NCBI GenBank assembly: GCA_022592435.1
Contig: JABYQS010000024.1
Location: forward strand, 248,001 to 312,000
Source of the DNA: Cerioporus squamosus
Lineage: Eukaryota > Basidiomycota > Agaricomycetes > Polyporales > Polyporaceae
Direction: 5' to 3'
DNA: 64,000 bases
This document shows positions 1 through 11,399 of the stretch, piece after piece. The position numbers and the translations under genes are program-made. Below the pieces are notes generated by a model, which was given only the letters and a program-made list of their open reading frames with translations, was not told the DNA's origin and searched no databases. How positions within the stretch are numbered: position 1 is the first letter of the stretch; each line of letters opens with the position of its first letter.

Positions 1-585
1 AGAGAGTCCCGGGCGCGTAGCGCGAAGGAGAGCCGTGCGGGTGAGGTTGGAATTCGAGTTGGTCCGGGCTGCCGTGGGACGCGTGGGGCATCCACCATAC
101 ATCTTACCGAAGTCCAACGGCGAGACAGCCTGCGGCGATGACGACAGGAAGCAGTCCCGGAGCTCAGAATCGCCCGCAGCCATTGTGCCGGGGATCTGCA
201 GGCGTCCTAACACAGGCTTTGCACCGTGCGTGGGATCGAGCACGTATGGCGTCAACGGCAGAGCCGGGGAGTCGAGCGGAGATGTTTCGCCCATGCGCGC
301 TTGGGTATTCAAACGGACCCACGTACGCGGAGGAGGCGGGGCAAGCCGGGGCATCTTGGGAGGTGAGAGCGGCGTATGGACGATCTGCTCAATTGGCGTG
401 ATGGGGAAGCGCGCGGAGGTGGCCGAAGACAAGGAGAGACGGCGAGAGAACGGGAGAAGGGGAGAGCGTCCGGTAGGGGTGAGACTCGTGGGGGTCCCAG
501 AGGCAGATGGATAGAATGCGGGTGGCGGGATTGCAAGCTGACATTGAAGGCTTGGGATGTTATGCGCCATGCGACGACGAGACAT
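1..585 (-). CDS. Partial hypothetical Pro/Ser-rich protein, running off the left edge
   Basis: An uninterrupted reading frame on the minus strand runs from ATG codons at 585 and 570 to the left edge, at least 190 codons. The translation is low in complexity and rich in Ser, Pro, Thr and Arg, with runs such as SASGTPTSLTPTGRSPLLPF and TPIEQIVHTPLSPP. This is typical of a disordered, probably phosphorylated N-terminal region of a fungal regulatory protein. No folded domain is visible in the part present, so the function is unknown. The opposite strand also has open frames here, but their composition (random Arg/Gly/Trp) is unlike protein. The start is uncertain because two in-frame ATGs lie five codons apart. 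I am fairly sure this is coding because the frame stays open for almost 600 bases with natural composition. Confidence 0.5.
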   Translation of the reverse strand, partial: MSRRRMAHNIPSLQCQLAIPPPAFYPSASGTPTSLTPTGRSPLLPFSRRLSLSSATSARFPITPIEQIVHTPLSPPKMPRLAPPPPRTWVRLNTQARMGETSPLDSPALPLTPYVLDPTHGAKPVLGRLQIPGTMAAGDSELRDCFLSSSPQAVSPLDFGKMYGGCPTRPTAARTNSNSNLTRTALLRATRPGLS

Positions 586-1033
586 GGAGGGGTTCGCGGG
601 GGTGGCAGAAGTCACCACAATGTGGAGGGGGTTGGTTGGTGCGGGCGGCGTGGCTGTGCATTCGGGATGGTGCTCTGTAACGTTCGCATGGTCAGCTTGA
701 ACCGGGGGCAAGTAGTACGCAGCGTCCGCTGAGAGGAGCACACGGCGCTTTCCCGGGATCAGGTCTGAGGGATTTGGCACGCATACAGCCACTTCTCTCC
801 GCGCCCATATTGCCCGCAAAGTTGACCTCAACACAGTAGCCTACGCAAGGCCCATTCGCACACAACTCCACTTGCCCACTCAAGAAGGAACGACGGGCAT
901 CGGTTGTGTGGGCGTCATGGTCTGCCGCCGACAAATGCCACTTAGGTCACTATACGCGACGATGAGCACCCAATTACCGAGTGCCCGCTAAACCTGTAAC
1001 AACCGGATTCAAATCCGGTGATGTTCAGTGTCT

Positions 1034-1454
1034 CAGGCGAGCTGAGAGCAATTAAGTGTAAAGTCAACGGTTCTGTTCCCTTTGGGGGGTACATGGAAGA
1101 GCAAATGGTCGCCGTGGGGAGGATACGGCGTCGTACGGCATACTAGCACAACGACGCTCACCTTGTATGTTCTGTTTCTCTATGTCGTGGATAGATGTCA
1201 TGACTTGTTGCAGCGGGTAGTAGTGACCCGTAGTGCGGCGCAGCTCAGCCTGGACACGTCGGGCAACGCTGCCTAGGCCGACCGCGTCCTTGAGCGGAAT
1301 ACCCGCGACAGGGACGACCTGACGAGTAAATGCTGCATGTTCACGCGTCAGCCAAACTTTGCAAATGAAAATGCGGAAACTCACCTTCAAGGAACGCGTT
1401 CCGCACGCGAGTAGCCAAGAGGGAAGTACGTTGTCCGTGTTGAAGACGAGGCAT
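1034..1454 (-). CDS. Small hypothetical protein with introns
   Basis: The model starts at an ATG at 1454 (MPRLQHGQRTSLLATRVRNAF), preceded by a C/T-rich leader typical of fungal promoters. An intron with a GTGAGT donor and a GCAAAG end joins to a frame reading VWLTREHAAFTRQVVPVAGI and then VARRVQAELRRTTGHYYPL. A second GTGAGC donor follows the codons for IEKQNIQ. The last exon is uncertain: an acceptor near 1050 gives a short tail ending at 1034, and another near 999 would end near 974. The product would be about 90-100 residues, basic and partly helical. I do not recognise the family. The coherent splice phases and protein-like composition support a real gene, but only moderately. Confidence 0.35.
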
Positions 1455-1908
1455 TTGGGACTGCTGGATTATGATTAGGATAGGGGAGTAGAAAGTTGCG
1501 GGGATAGCGAGACGAGAGCAAGACGACGGGAATGAGGGAAAGGAATACGGGAGATCTAGCGGGTACTTAGAGAGATAGTGGTGGTTTATATCCAAGTTCG
1601 TTTTCGAGCGCCTGAGACGCGTCTCGGCGTCACGAACGCGCAGTGACGCCGTGAGGTCACCGGCGGCTTTGTGGCGCCGTTGCGCTTCGTGACTGTTCTA
1701 TAACCATCCAACGGATCCCGACGGCACTTCTAGTCTGTTGGCGTAGTTGACTCTTGAGGGATGATAGCATACAAAACAAACCTGTACACGCGACACATCA
1801 GCACAGGAGAAGATACAAGATCAACAATGCAATACACAACACATCTAGGTAAGTATGTCTAACCATGAACCCCACCAGACCAGGCGGAAACAGCGACTCG
1901 AATGCAAA

Positions 1909-2825
1909 TCATGCAGGCGACGAAGACCGAGACGACAGGGTCGGGAGGACGCACTCCCGTACAAAGTACTCGTGGAAACGGTCGTCCTTTGTGAGCTCGG
2001 GATGGAACGTTGTCAGCAGATGCAGGCCCTGTCGTAGCGCTACGATCGTCCGTGGGTCCCGGGGATCCGTGTCGTCCTCGTCTAGCGGGACAGCAGTCTG
2101 TGACGTAGGAAGGAGGGAGGGGGATATGCGCGAGATGATCTGTATCGGTGGGTCGGTCGGAGACGGATTGAGTCCAATCACGACCTGAGCGACTGCATGT
2201 CAGCCAACTATCAGAATCCTGCGCTCATGAACGCGACTTACGGGTGCACGGATGAATATCCCGTGGAATGGGCGGTTGGCTTCCCTGAGACCTTCAACCT
2301 CGAGGGGCGCCTCGAAGGACTCGACCTGCGAGCCGAAGCCATTCCGTTCGATGGTGACGGAAACCCCTCCGAGGAGCTCCTGACCGCCCTTCTTTGCGCC
2401 CTCGACCCAGCGCGAGAGAAGGATCGCCCCGGCGCAGGTCCCCCAGACAGGCTTGGTCTTGAGGAACTCTTGCATGGGCTCGAGCAGCCCAGCCAAGCGC
2501 GCTAAGAGGGCTATCGTGGTTGATTCTGCGAACCATGGTCAGGTACCCGGCGGCAGCAGAAGGCAAGCGAATGACCCACCCCCTCCAGGAATGATAAGTG
2601 CGTCGCACTTTTCCAGGTCTTCCTGTTGACGAACAAGCACAATGACCACTCGTCTCTTCAGAGATGCCCTCTGCAGCATCACCTGATGCTCGGCAAAGGC
2701 GCCTTGCAGAGCTGCGGTACGTAGCAGGTGATGTAAGCGGCCTGGTAGACTCTAGATCTGCGCTGATAATGCGTACCTAGAATGCCTATCGTAACATTAT
2801 CGGGAGTGGGCGAGCTTGGCTGCAT
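1909..2825 (-). CDS. SNO1: Pyridoxal 5'-phosphate synthase glutaminase subunit (PdxT/SNO family)
   Basis: This is the class I glutaminase subunit of DXP-independent PLP synthase. It hydrolyses glutamine and passes ammonia to the PdxS/SNZ subunit. Four exons are readable. Exon 1 ends in IGIL and joins across an intron to [13 protein letters not shown], the family's N-terminal signature. IIPGG is followed by an intron and then [18 protein letters not shown]. The nucleophile Cys sits in [13 protein letters not shown], and the substrate-pocket region reads [19 protein letters not shown]. The last exon carries the His-Glu pair in [10 protein letters not shown] and ends near [15 protein letters not shown]. 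Length (about 230 residues) is normal and all key residues are present. The start at 2825 is the first ATG in frame with the signature. The gene is divergent from the RRM gene at 3246. The partner SNZ gene is not in the window. Confidence 0.93.
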
Positions 2826-3245
2826 TTTTGTTCCTGGTGAGGATAACCGCTCGTGCGCACTGCTTCTGAGGACTGGAACGAGAGAGCTGGACTGGTGTGT
2901 GTCAGCTATCCTACCTCTATCCTGCAACCAAGGACGTCAATATCTGTGCGGGGACAAGGTGTCCAGTACAACGTACCGCAGTGAGTTGGTATGACTCTGC
3001 TGCAGTCTCGGGAGTGGGCAGGAAGGGAACGCGGCGCTCCTTCGAACTCCGAAAATCAGCGGAGTCTGTTATGGGGCGTCTTTGTAATCCGTTTTGCCGC
3101 AAGCAATACACTATGTTTGAACTCCGATTGGCCGAGGCCAAGTCATGTCGTCAGCTTCCTTTTCTCCACCACCACCTTTGACCACGACCACGACCCCCTC
3201 TTGCCTTTCACCCGCTACTCGTCTACCCACCTTTGTTCTCTCGCA
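2826..3245. promoter_or_regulatory. Shared divergent promoter of SNO1 and the RRM gene
   Basis: About 420 bases separate two start codons facing away from each other. The RRM side has a C/T-rich and CCACCACC/ACCACGACC-rich leader at 3165-3200, close to its ATG. I see no clear TATA box and no recognised operator. That both genes use this interval follows only from the layout. Confidence 0.4.
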
Positions 3246-5261
3246 ATGTCTGACCTTGATGCTGACCTCTACGGTGGTACGTCCGGCCTTAACTCGTGAT
3301 TATATCAAGTTTTCACGTTTGGCAGACCTGTACGGCAACGACGAGAACGAGTTCGCAGTCCCCACGGACCGTCAAGCACCCTCTGTGAAGACCGAAACCA
3401 AGGAGACTGTGAAGGAAGAGCCTCAACCAGCGACTGTCCAGGAACCACAACCCATACCGACCAGCACATCGTCTGAAGACTACAAGCCGTACTCGCCAAG
3501 ATCCAGTGATGCCACCACAAGCGCTATCCCATCATACACGTCAGGGGATCCTCCTACCCAGCAAATCCCCATCTACCAAGAACGCCAGCCGGACTATCGA
3601 GAGCCAGCACCACCGCGACATGACAGCTACCAAGGTGCCCCCGGAGCAGACCGGCCTGTGCGCCCGTCGGAGATGAAGGAGGAAGGGTGAGTGTCTGCAT
3701 TCTTCCGCTGCACTGACTTGCGCAGCCTTCAATCATCGTGGCGCTCGCTGTGTGGCGTGGCAGGGTTGGGTGTCGACTCGGGATCGGTCTTAGATACGAG
3801 ACGATGGCGATGCGCCCCGCGGTAGTCAACCTGGCCTCCCACCTAGCTAGCACTAGCATGCTCTAGCACGTCCGGCTCTCCTAGGTCTAGGCTAGCACTG
3901 TTGCGCACAGTAGAGTCGTCCACTTTCTTCCTCCTTGTCATGACTGCTCTTTGTTCTAGGTAACGGGTGCTAATAACAGCGCTTTCTTCTATGTACCCTG
4001 TCCCCAACGTCCGCCCTCGTGACCTCAATCGCGTCCCGCAACTCTTGCCGCGTGCTTTCAACACGGTCGTTTGTACTGTAGCAAAATGTTCATCGGCGGC
4101 TTGAACTGGGACACAACAGATGGTATATACGTCGTACTGGTTCGTTCTGTGTGTAGTACTGAAGTGTGTCGTCGCAGAGTCTTTAAAGAAGTACTTCTCA
4201 CAATTCGGCAAGGTCGAGGCGTGCACGATTATGCGCGACGCTGCTGGTCGGTCGCGCTGCTTCGCGTTCCTGACATTCGAAGATCCTGCGTCCGTGAACG
4301 CGGTGATGGTACGGGAGCACTTCCTCGATGGCAAGATCGTACGTAGCGCCGTAATACTTTGTACAGCGATGGTCTATTCACCATATGTCTGTTCGTAGAT
4401 CGACCCAAAGCGCGCTATCCCCCGGCAGGAGCACCAGCGTGCTACCAAGCTCTTCATCGGCGGTCTCCCCGGCACCGTTACCTCCGAGTCAATGCGCGAG
4501 TTCTTCTCTCAATTCGGCAAGGTCGTCGATGCCACCGTCATGTTGGACCGCGAGACCGGACGGAGCAAGGGCTTCGGTTTCGTGTCGTTCGAGAACGTCG
4601 ACGTCCAGCCCATGCTCGGGTTTGGCAACCTCCAGATCGACGGGAAGCTAGTATGTCTCTATCTACCTGTCGTACATGTCGCACCATAACTCACATCCTA
4701 TCGCAGATCGACGTGAAGCTCGCCCAGCCCCGCTCCCAGCGCGAGGCCTACGCGGAGACCAGCGGCGGCAACGGCGGCGGTGGCGGCGGCCGAGTCGCAT
4801 ACGGCCAAACCGGTGGCGCATACGGTAACCAGAACTACAGCACCGGTGGCGGCGCTGGCGCAGCAGCAGCAGCCAGCGGGGGCGCGCCAGGCGCTCCCAA
4901 CGCCCAGTTCGACCCGCAGGCCCTCGCGCAGCTCTACACGCGCATGATCTCGCAGATTGGCGGCATGAACCCGATGATGGGCGGCATGAACCCGGCCATG
5001 ATGGGCGGGCAGTACGGCGCGATGGGCGGGAACATGGGCATGCGTGGCGGCATGGGCATTGGCGGCGGCGGAGGGATGGGCATGGGCCGGGGAGGTCCTG
5101 GCATGGGAGGCGGGATGGGCGTGCCGAGCGGGCCTGCGTCGCTAGGCCCGAACGTCCCGAGGGGGCCCCGGAACGCGCCTCCTACGGGGCCGAGTGGAGG
5201 TGTTGGGCCTCAGCGGGCGGGCCAGCGGGGGCAGCACAGCTACCATCCGTACGCGCGGTAA
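3246..5261 (+). CDS. Two-RRM RNA-binding protein, Hrp1/Nab4-like, with Gly/Met-rich tail
   Basis: The first exon encodes MSDLDADLYG and joins across a short intron to DLYGNDENEF. An acidic/Pro-rich N-terminal region of about 140 residues follows. After an intron of about 390 nt the first RRM begins: RNP2 is MFIGGLNWD and the RNP1 region is RSRCFAFLTFEDP. The second RRM has RNP2 LFIGGLPG and RNP1 RSKGFGFVSFE, split from its last strand by an intron before IDVKLAQPRS. The C-terminal region is Gly/Met-rich (GGMNPMMGGMNPAMMGG) and ends in HSYHPYAR. This order matches the Hrp1/Nab4 (cleavage factor IB) and hnRNP A/Musashi group, which bind nascent mRNA for 3'-end processing and export. The exact orthology is not decided by the sequence alone. 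RNP1 of the first RRM has Cys in place of the usual Gly. Confidence 0.88.
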
Positions 5262-5590
5262 TGCGTTGCGGACCGGACACGAGTTATGGTGAGGTAGTCT
5301 CGGTACTTATCCCGTCTGCAGTGGTGGTTCGACGAGTACGATACGGACCGTAGTAATGCCTGTATTATGTGTCAGCTGCTTTGCTATGTTATCGCGCGCA
5401 GTTTTGCGCGTTGTACTACTCATCAGTACTCTTCTCGCGCGAAATATGATGTGGCGAAGTACTTACTAGGGCGAAGTCGACCTCCGACTTTCTCGGACTT
5501 TGTCTCAACTTGTTCATGCACTCCGCGGCCACTCTTCCTGGTGTTTCCTCTGTGTGAGCCTCGACAGTATACCCCAGTACACCAAAAACT

Positions 5591-6169
5591 ATGTTTCGCT
5601 ACAACACAAGAGCAAGACCTGGATCACTCCGCCTCCGAGTCCGCTGCCATGCGATGTCGACATGGGCCTCGCATATCGTCGTCTCCGACGAAGTCACCCA
5701 CCTCAAGTCCAAGTTCCAAGCCTATGCCTCCCAGATCTCTCCCCCTACGCTATCTCCGGGACAACCCAATCTTGTTGGATGGATGAGGACAGAAACAATG
5801 TCTCAGCTCCTCGCGCACCTCCACGACACCGAACCGCGCACCCGACGCGCCTCGCACGCCATGTACGCGTGGAGGTTGCGTCCCAGTCCCAGTTCTGGCA
5901 GTAGCAGCTCTGTGCTCCTCGGGTCGTCCAACGGCGGTGAGGCAGGCGCAGGAGAGCGACTCGAGCGGTTGCTGGAGCTCGGACGCTGCGAGAACGTGGC
6001 TTTGGTCGTGTTCAGGTGGTATGGGGGCGTGAAGCTGGGCTCGGACCGCTGGAGGTGCATCTCTGCAGTTGCGAAGGAGGCCCTGGAGCGGGGAGGATAT
6101 CTGGGCTCTCGGGAGGGGACGGATGCTGGTAGGCAGGTTGAGTATCCTGGTCGGAAGAGGCGGAAGTAG
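5591..6169 (+). CDS. IMPACT N-terminal (UPF0029/YigZ) domain protein
   Basis: The frame shows the hallmarks of the IMPACT/Yih1 fold: ASHIVVSDEVTHLKSKFQAY at the start of the domain, then RRASHAMYAWRL, GERLERLLELGRCENVALVV and FRWYGGVKLGSDRW followed by an Ala/Glu-rich helix. In Yih1 and IMPACT this domain follows an RWD domain and the protein restrains Gcn1-Gcn2 signalling. Here no RWD domain precedes it. The protein is only about 170-190 residues, so it is a stand-alone version like bacterial YigZ. The first ATG is at 5591, but the domain could start from the ATG at 5662 or from an unseen upstream exon. The C-terminal tail is short and basic (GRKRRK). Confidence 0.75.
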   Translation: MFRYNTRARPGSLRLRVRCHAMSTWASHIVVSDEVTHLKSKFQAYASQISPPTLSPGQPNLVGWMRTETMSQLLAHLHDTEPRTRRASHAMYAWRLRPSPSSGSSSSVLLGSSNGGEAGAGERLERLLELGRCENVALVVFRWYGGVKLGSDRWRCISAVAKEALERGGYLGSREGTDAGRQVEYPGRKRRK

Positions 6170-8921
6170 TACTGAGACGTTCGAGAGGTTTTGGTGAGTG
6201 TATTCATTGAGTCTGCGCTCCGTTGCCCTTCGACTGAAGGCGTGAAGCAGGGCATCACGACATTGATGTGCGGCTCCGGCTAGCGCACCCTCAGACTGCC
6301 CCGTATCCTGTCCGCTAGTGAGTTGACCACGACAGATCGCTTTGCACGAGTTTCGGGGGCCATTAGTCCTATTGGACACCGGGACCTCGACCTCGACCAT
6401 CGGGTGGGAGCAGGTCTGCTCACCATTTCTATGACACGTCGTCTGCAAATAGTGAGTGATCTTGCATGTTGTGATCCTCGCGCCCACGACTGACTTGCCG
6501 ACGGGCAGCTGGACAGCGGAGATTTGATTGGACAAACGCAACAATCCTCAACGAATGTACTCGCTGACGGCGGCGCGGTCGCACCTCGGGCCCTTGGCAT
6601 AAGTGTATGTTGGGACGTAGCAGTGCGAACAATGCGAATCATTGGTTCCCGCCATTGCGCCGTGCGGCCCACATACGTAGCAGAATTCCGTTCGGTCAGT
6701 GCCAAGCTCGTACCCTCGCGGCCTGCAACGCACAGTAGACGATACGCTCGACTTTCCCAAGCACCTCCCGACCAAATCCATGACCGCATCGAGAGGCATG
6801 ACCTATTCATCACTCACTACCGACTGCATGTTACTATCCTGCCTCCTCGACCAGTCTTCGGAGAGGTTCATCTAGTCCGACCTTTGCGCAGGACTCCTCT
6901 ATTCAGAGGACTGATTGCTGGTGCTCTTGGGAAAGCGCCGCGGATAGCTGTGGGGGGTGCTCTGGATGGCATGCACAGGTTTGACCTGCTTCTTCTGCTT
7001 CTCGTCAATCGTTATACTAGTACTGATCGCCCTTGCTTTGCAGAGCGCACCTGCCCTTTCCTTCTCCACATACTTCCTCTCCAAGATTTCCATTCTGTCG
7101 AATGCATATCGTCAATTGACACGCACGGATGCCGTGTTCGCGTTCGCGCCGATGCTATTTCGATGCATCACGCCATGAGGCGCATGTGGAGCTGTCGGCA
7201 TTTAAGGGTTATCACTCTCGATTCCACGAGTTGTGCGGCCCTCGGAGTCGACAACGGGAGGAAACGCGCCCGCAATCGGCTGACGCCTCGTCAACGCGCC
7301 CAAGGTTCGAGGAGCGGTTCTGAACGAACAGCAGTCACGGTGGGAACTCGGTGAGTGTCCATCCCCATGATGGACAGAAACATGCATGCATGCTCATACA
7401 CAACGCCGCATTACTTTTGGCCAGGCCGATACTCGTCTTTGTCACCCGTCACCAACGTCGCGGCACGAGATAACGCTGGGACGGTCGTCGTGATATGCGG
7501 AGCTGCCTTCAAGCTAGCAAACCCAGACTTGGGCGACCTGCTTCATCTCGCCGCGCATTTTCGCCACTCCTGGCCAGTGTGCGCGATAGGCACGAGCTGA
7601 GGTTCTTCCCTGTCGGTACCTCGAAGGGTCAACTCGTCCTCATGCCAAAACTCTGGCTGCAAAGGCAGGCATCATTGGGCGGTGATGCTACCCAGTCCGA
7701 ACATCGACCTTCCGCCGTGTTGTGGCGGAGATGTCAATTCGACTTCCCTGGGTACCGAGAGGCACGCTCGCGACGAACCTTGCATATTAACTGTGGGCGG
7801 AACGTCACCATGCTCCATCCTACATGTCTTCGGCCGACAGCACGGATATGTTTCCCCGCGGCGATCTGGCAGGACCCTGTCCAAATCCTCGAATGTCATG
7901 AACGGAGTTATAGCCGCCTAGGCAGCCCGGAGAACACTATGGTCTCGGGGAGTCAAGAAGGCCGCCAATAACCTACAACAAAGCATGTTCAATCATGTCC
8001 CCAATTGGAGGCCGCCTACGATACGGCTCAGCGATGCTACCGGCAGTCTGTTCTGGACCCCTTGTACATATTGAACGCCATATCGTTACGCGGTTCCGAA
8101 CGGTGGCTGCCCTTGTCGACGCCCGAGGTGCCGAGGCAGGGACCTACATGCTCAGGATCGGTGAGACACGTGTGGTTCAGATGGAGTGATGATGAGCACG
8201 CCCTGACCCTGCGGTGCAGGCGTTGAGTAAGACTTTGTGAGTGCACATCCCAACTGTTTTGTTCCGATAGCCATACTGAGCACAAGGTACCCCCAGAATG
8301 CACTGCTATCACATGCGACCTGGATGATGGCTGCGCCCCAAGCACTCAGCGGCCGATCTCGCGGAGAGCAAGCCTCTGCCACGCGATAGTAGTCGTTAAC
8401 AACGGCTCTGGGCGGTGCCCACAGATCGGGACAAGGCAACAAGGTCGCTGACGCAATCACAAGCTCCTATCTGGTTATCGCTAATGGCGTAGTAACCTTC
8501 AAGGTCGGCGGTTGTATGTCTGTCTCTGTTCCAGTTGATCTTGAGGCAAATTAGGTGTGATCGACTGTGGCGGGTGAAATGCCAGCTTGTATACTGAATG
8601 GATATAGCTCGTCACAGTGAAGTCATCTCGATAAGCAAACTGCCGCCAGTACGCCCACGGTGACGCAGCTTGCCGCTCTGTGTAGGGCAACCGTGGGCGG
8701 CCTTGCAAAACGCGCATCCGGAACATGCAACGGCGCTGCCGAGATGATACAATCATTCCATACGTGCGTCCACAAGCCAACACTCCAGGTCGAGGTGCGT
8801 AACGGCGGTTTATTCAGAAATATCGCAAGGCTGACCGACTTGGCCTATGGTCTGGCAGGGGCAATATAATGTGGCGAGGTCCCGAACGAGTTGATCTCAA
8901 ACCCCTCAGTCTCCACCCGCC
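6170..8921. other. Gene-poor stretch; only weak, broken coding traces
   Basis: No frame here has a recognisable domain or sustained protein-like composition. Traces exist on the plus strand: SERTAVTVGTR runs into a GTGAGT donor near 7351 with a TTGGCCAG acceptor near 7425, and KTLAAKAGIIGR stops at once near 7680. They do not connect into a gene. I see no terminal repeats and no transposase or reverse transcriptase motifs. It may be an eroded gene or simply intergenic DNA. Confidence 0.4.
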
Positions 8922-11100
8922 ATGTCGCAGGCCACACTCGCCTCCAAATCCGACTCTAACCTCTCTACCTTGGACGATGTCGAGAAGACTTCCTCGCGGA
9001 AAGGACTGGCGTTCTGGATGGCCTTCCTCGCTATCCTGACTTCTCTGTTCCTCAGCGTGCTCGACCTCAGTGCCGTTCCCACTGCCTTGCCAACCATCGT
9101 CGCAGACCTCCAAGGCGGGGACCGGTATGTATGGGTTGGTTCTGCTTACACGTTATCTAGCACGGCCGTGCTCCTTCTGTGCGGTCGCATGGCAGACATC
9201 TTCGGAAGAAGGCCCGTCATGCTTACCTCTATCGCCCTCTTCGCGCTTGGTAGTGCCCTAGCAGGGGCAGCCCAGAGCATGAACATGTTGGTGGCAGCGC
9301 GAGGTGAGTTGCCTATTCGCATGCCCGCGGATGATTGAGCGTTCAAGCTGAGCAACGCACTTCTCAGTGGTCCAAGGCTTGGGTGGCGGATGCATCTATG
9401 CGATGACCCAGATCATCACTTCCGACCTAGTACCTCTCTCCGAACGGGCAGCATATCAATCTGCCTTAGTAGTGGTGTACGCATTGGCGGCTGGTATTGG
9501 TCCCTTCATCGTGAGTGCTCCCTCGCCGTTAAGCTTCATGAGCTGATCAGTTGGTTTCAAGGGAGCGGTCCTGTCCGAGAAGGCTTCGTGGAGGTGGCTC
9601 TTCTGTCAGCAATCAAGCTTTGTCTCCAGTACTTTCTCTGACGTTATTTCAATCCAGACATCAATTTGCCCTTGACTGGACTGGCGTTCGCCCTTGTGGC
9701 GATCTTCGTCCGCGTTAAGACTCCCGGAGGAGCCATATTGTCGAAGTTGTCTCGTATGGATTGGACGTGAGTGACTCTCATTCCTTCCAGGACGCCGGAC
9801 TAAAACGTTGTGGCAGGGGAAATGCACTCATAGCTGCTGGATCAACTCTCACACTCGTCGGACTCATATGGGGAGGGGTCCATTATCCCTGGAGTTCTGC
9901 ACATGTTCTCGGCCCTCTCATTAGCGGAGTTGTTCTCATGGTGGCATTCTTTGTTTACGAATTCCTGACCTTCCGCCGGTCCACATCCGAGGAGACTGGC
10001 GATAAGACGTTCTCTGCCACACTACCGTTTGACCTCTTGAACAACCGGACGAGTCTATTCGCGTGAGTCCTGTTGTTCTTTTCCTTAGCTCGTCTCGTCA
10101 TGCTCATACGCGTTCAGCTTCGTGGCCACCTTCCTGCACGGCATCGCTAGCATTGTATTGATGTGTGCGCCTATGTCTGCGTTTGAGAAATTATTCCAGT
10201 GCTGAAGACACCGCAGACTACATGCCTATGTTCTTCCAAGCTTGCCTGGGTGCATCCGCAATCAGGTCGAGTGTGGACACACTCCCCATCGCCGTCGTCA
10301 TGACCCCTTTCGCAATGCTCTGCGGCATCATCATCAAGGTTACGCAGAAGTATCGGCCCATAAACTACCTGGGATGGATCCTTTCAATCGTCGGCTTCGG
10401 TCTCCTGACTCTGTTGCACCCGGATAGCCCCACGGCCAAGCGGGTTGGCTTCCAGTTCATCGCTGCCGCCGGAACCGGCATCATCGTAAGAACCCCACGC
10501 TCGCAGTCAGAGGTTGGACTTACTCACCATTCTTCATGCACAGTATGCCTCTACGCTGTTTCCCATCCTGGCGCCGCTACCGGTAGCTCGAAATGCCGCA
10601 GCAGTCGCCTTCTTCGCGTTCTGTCGAAGTTTCGCCCAGGTCAGTGGCGATGCCATCCGCATCATAACCCTCTCAACGTTCGCTAACACGATGCTACGTG
10701 GCAGACCTGGGGGATCGCTATGGCAGGAGTGATTCTTCAAAACCGCCTGAGCAGCACGCTCCCCGCCGCCTTCATTTCACTCTTCCCAGGGGATGTCGAC
10801 ATCGCCTTTGTCGCCGTTCCAGTGATACGCACCCTCGATGAGCCTCTTCGTGGAGAGGTTCAGGCTGCCTTCGCTGATAGCTTGTCTATCGTATGGAAGG
10901 CCATGATCGGGATTTGTGGAGCAGGCTTGATGACGGTCTTGCTTCTGAAAGAGGTACCGATGCCACGCATATGGACAAACGGTTCGCGTTGGAGGAAGCG
11001 GATAAGACTGTACCAGACGAGGAGAAAGGACAGGCGGCGGTTGCAACATGATTCTCGCCTCCCAATATTTATGCATTTCCGTAACATACAACGTCTGTAG
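8922..11100 (+). CDS. MFS transporter, DHA2 (14-TM drug:H+ antiporter) type
   Basis: A membrane exporter of the major facilitator superfamily split over about eight exons. The first helix (FWMAFLAILTSLFLSVLDLS) is followed by VPTALPTIVADLQGGDRYVW, a signature of the 14-helix DHA2 group. The loop 2-3 motif is GRMADIFGRRPVM, and the next exon has VVQGLGGGCIYAM. Later exons read WRWLFYINLPLTGLAF, GGVHYPWSS, YYMPMFFQACLGASA and WGIAMAGVILQNRLSSTLP. The substrate cannot be deduced; relatives export toxins or own metabolites. The last exon is odd. The annotated frame reads on to 11100 with unnatural Arg-rich sequence, but shifting by one base at the CC of 10963-10964 gives THMDKRFALEEADKTVPDEE and a stop at 11051, a typical MFS tail. 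I think the true end is 11051. Confidence 0.85.
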
Positions 11101-11399
11101 CATAGAGCATAGAGCCATACACTACTAACCTACCGAATCGCATACTACCGCGACCCACATGAGCACACGATTGAGAAACACGGGGAAAGTGCACGAAAGA
11201 CGTCCGAAACTTTCAGGGATGTACCAAGAAATCAGGATGACTACCGAAAGAAAGAAAATAAAGCATAACAAATGAGCGCTGAGCACGCAGAGATGATGAG
11301 TCCGACTCGTCAAGTAACGGATCGAGGAACTCTATTGTACAAGTTAAGGTATAAGATATGAACGAGCACGCAAGCTCACCAATGTTACATGAGTGCCTA

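Noticed and set aside
1004..1021. tRNA T-arm-like string ACCGGATTCAAATCCGGT
   Set aside because: It is a plain inverted repeat: the stem does not pair correctly around the loop TTCAAAT, and there is no acceptor stem, D-arm or anticodon arm nearby.
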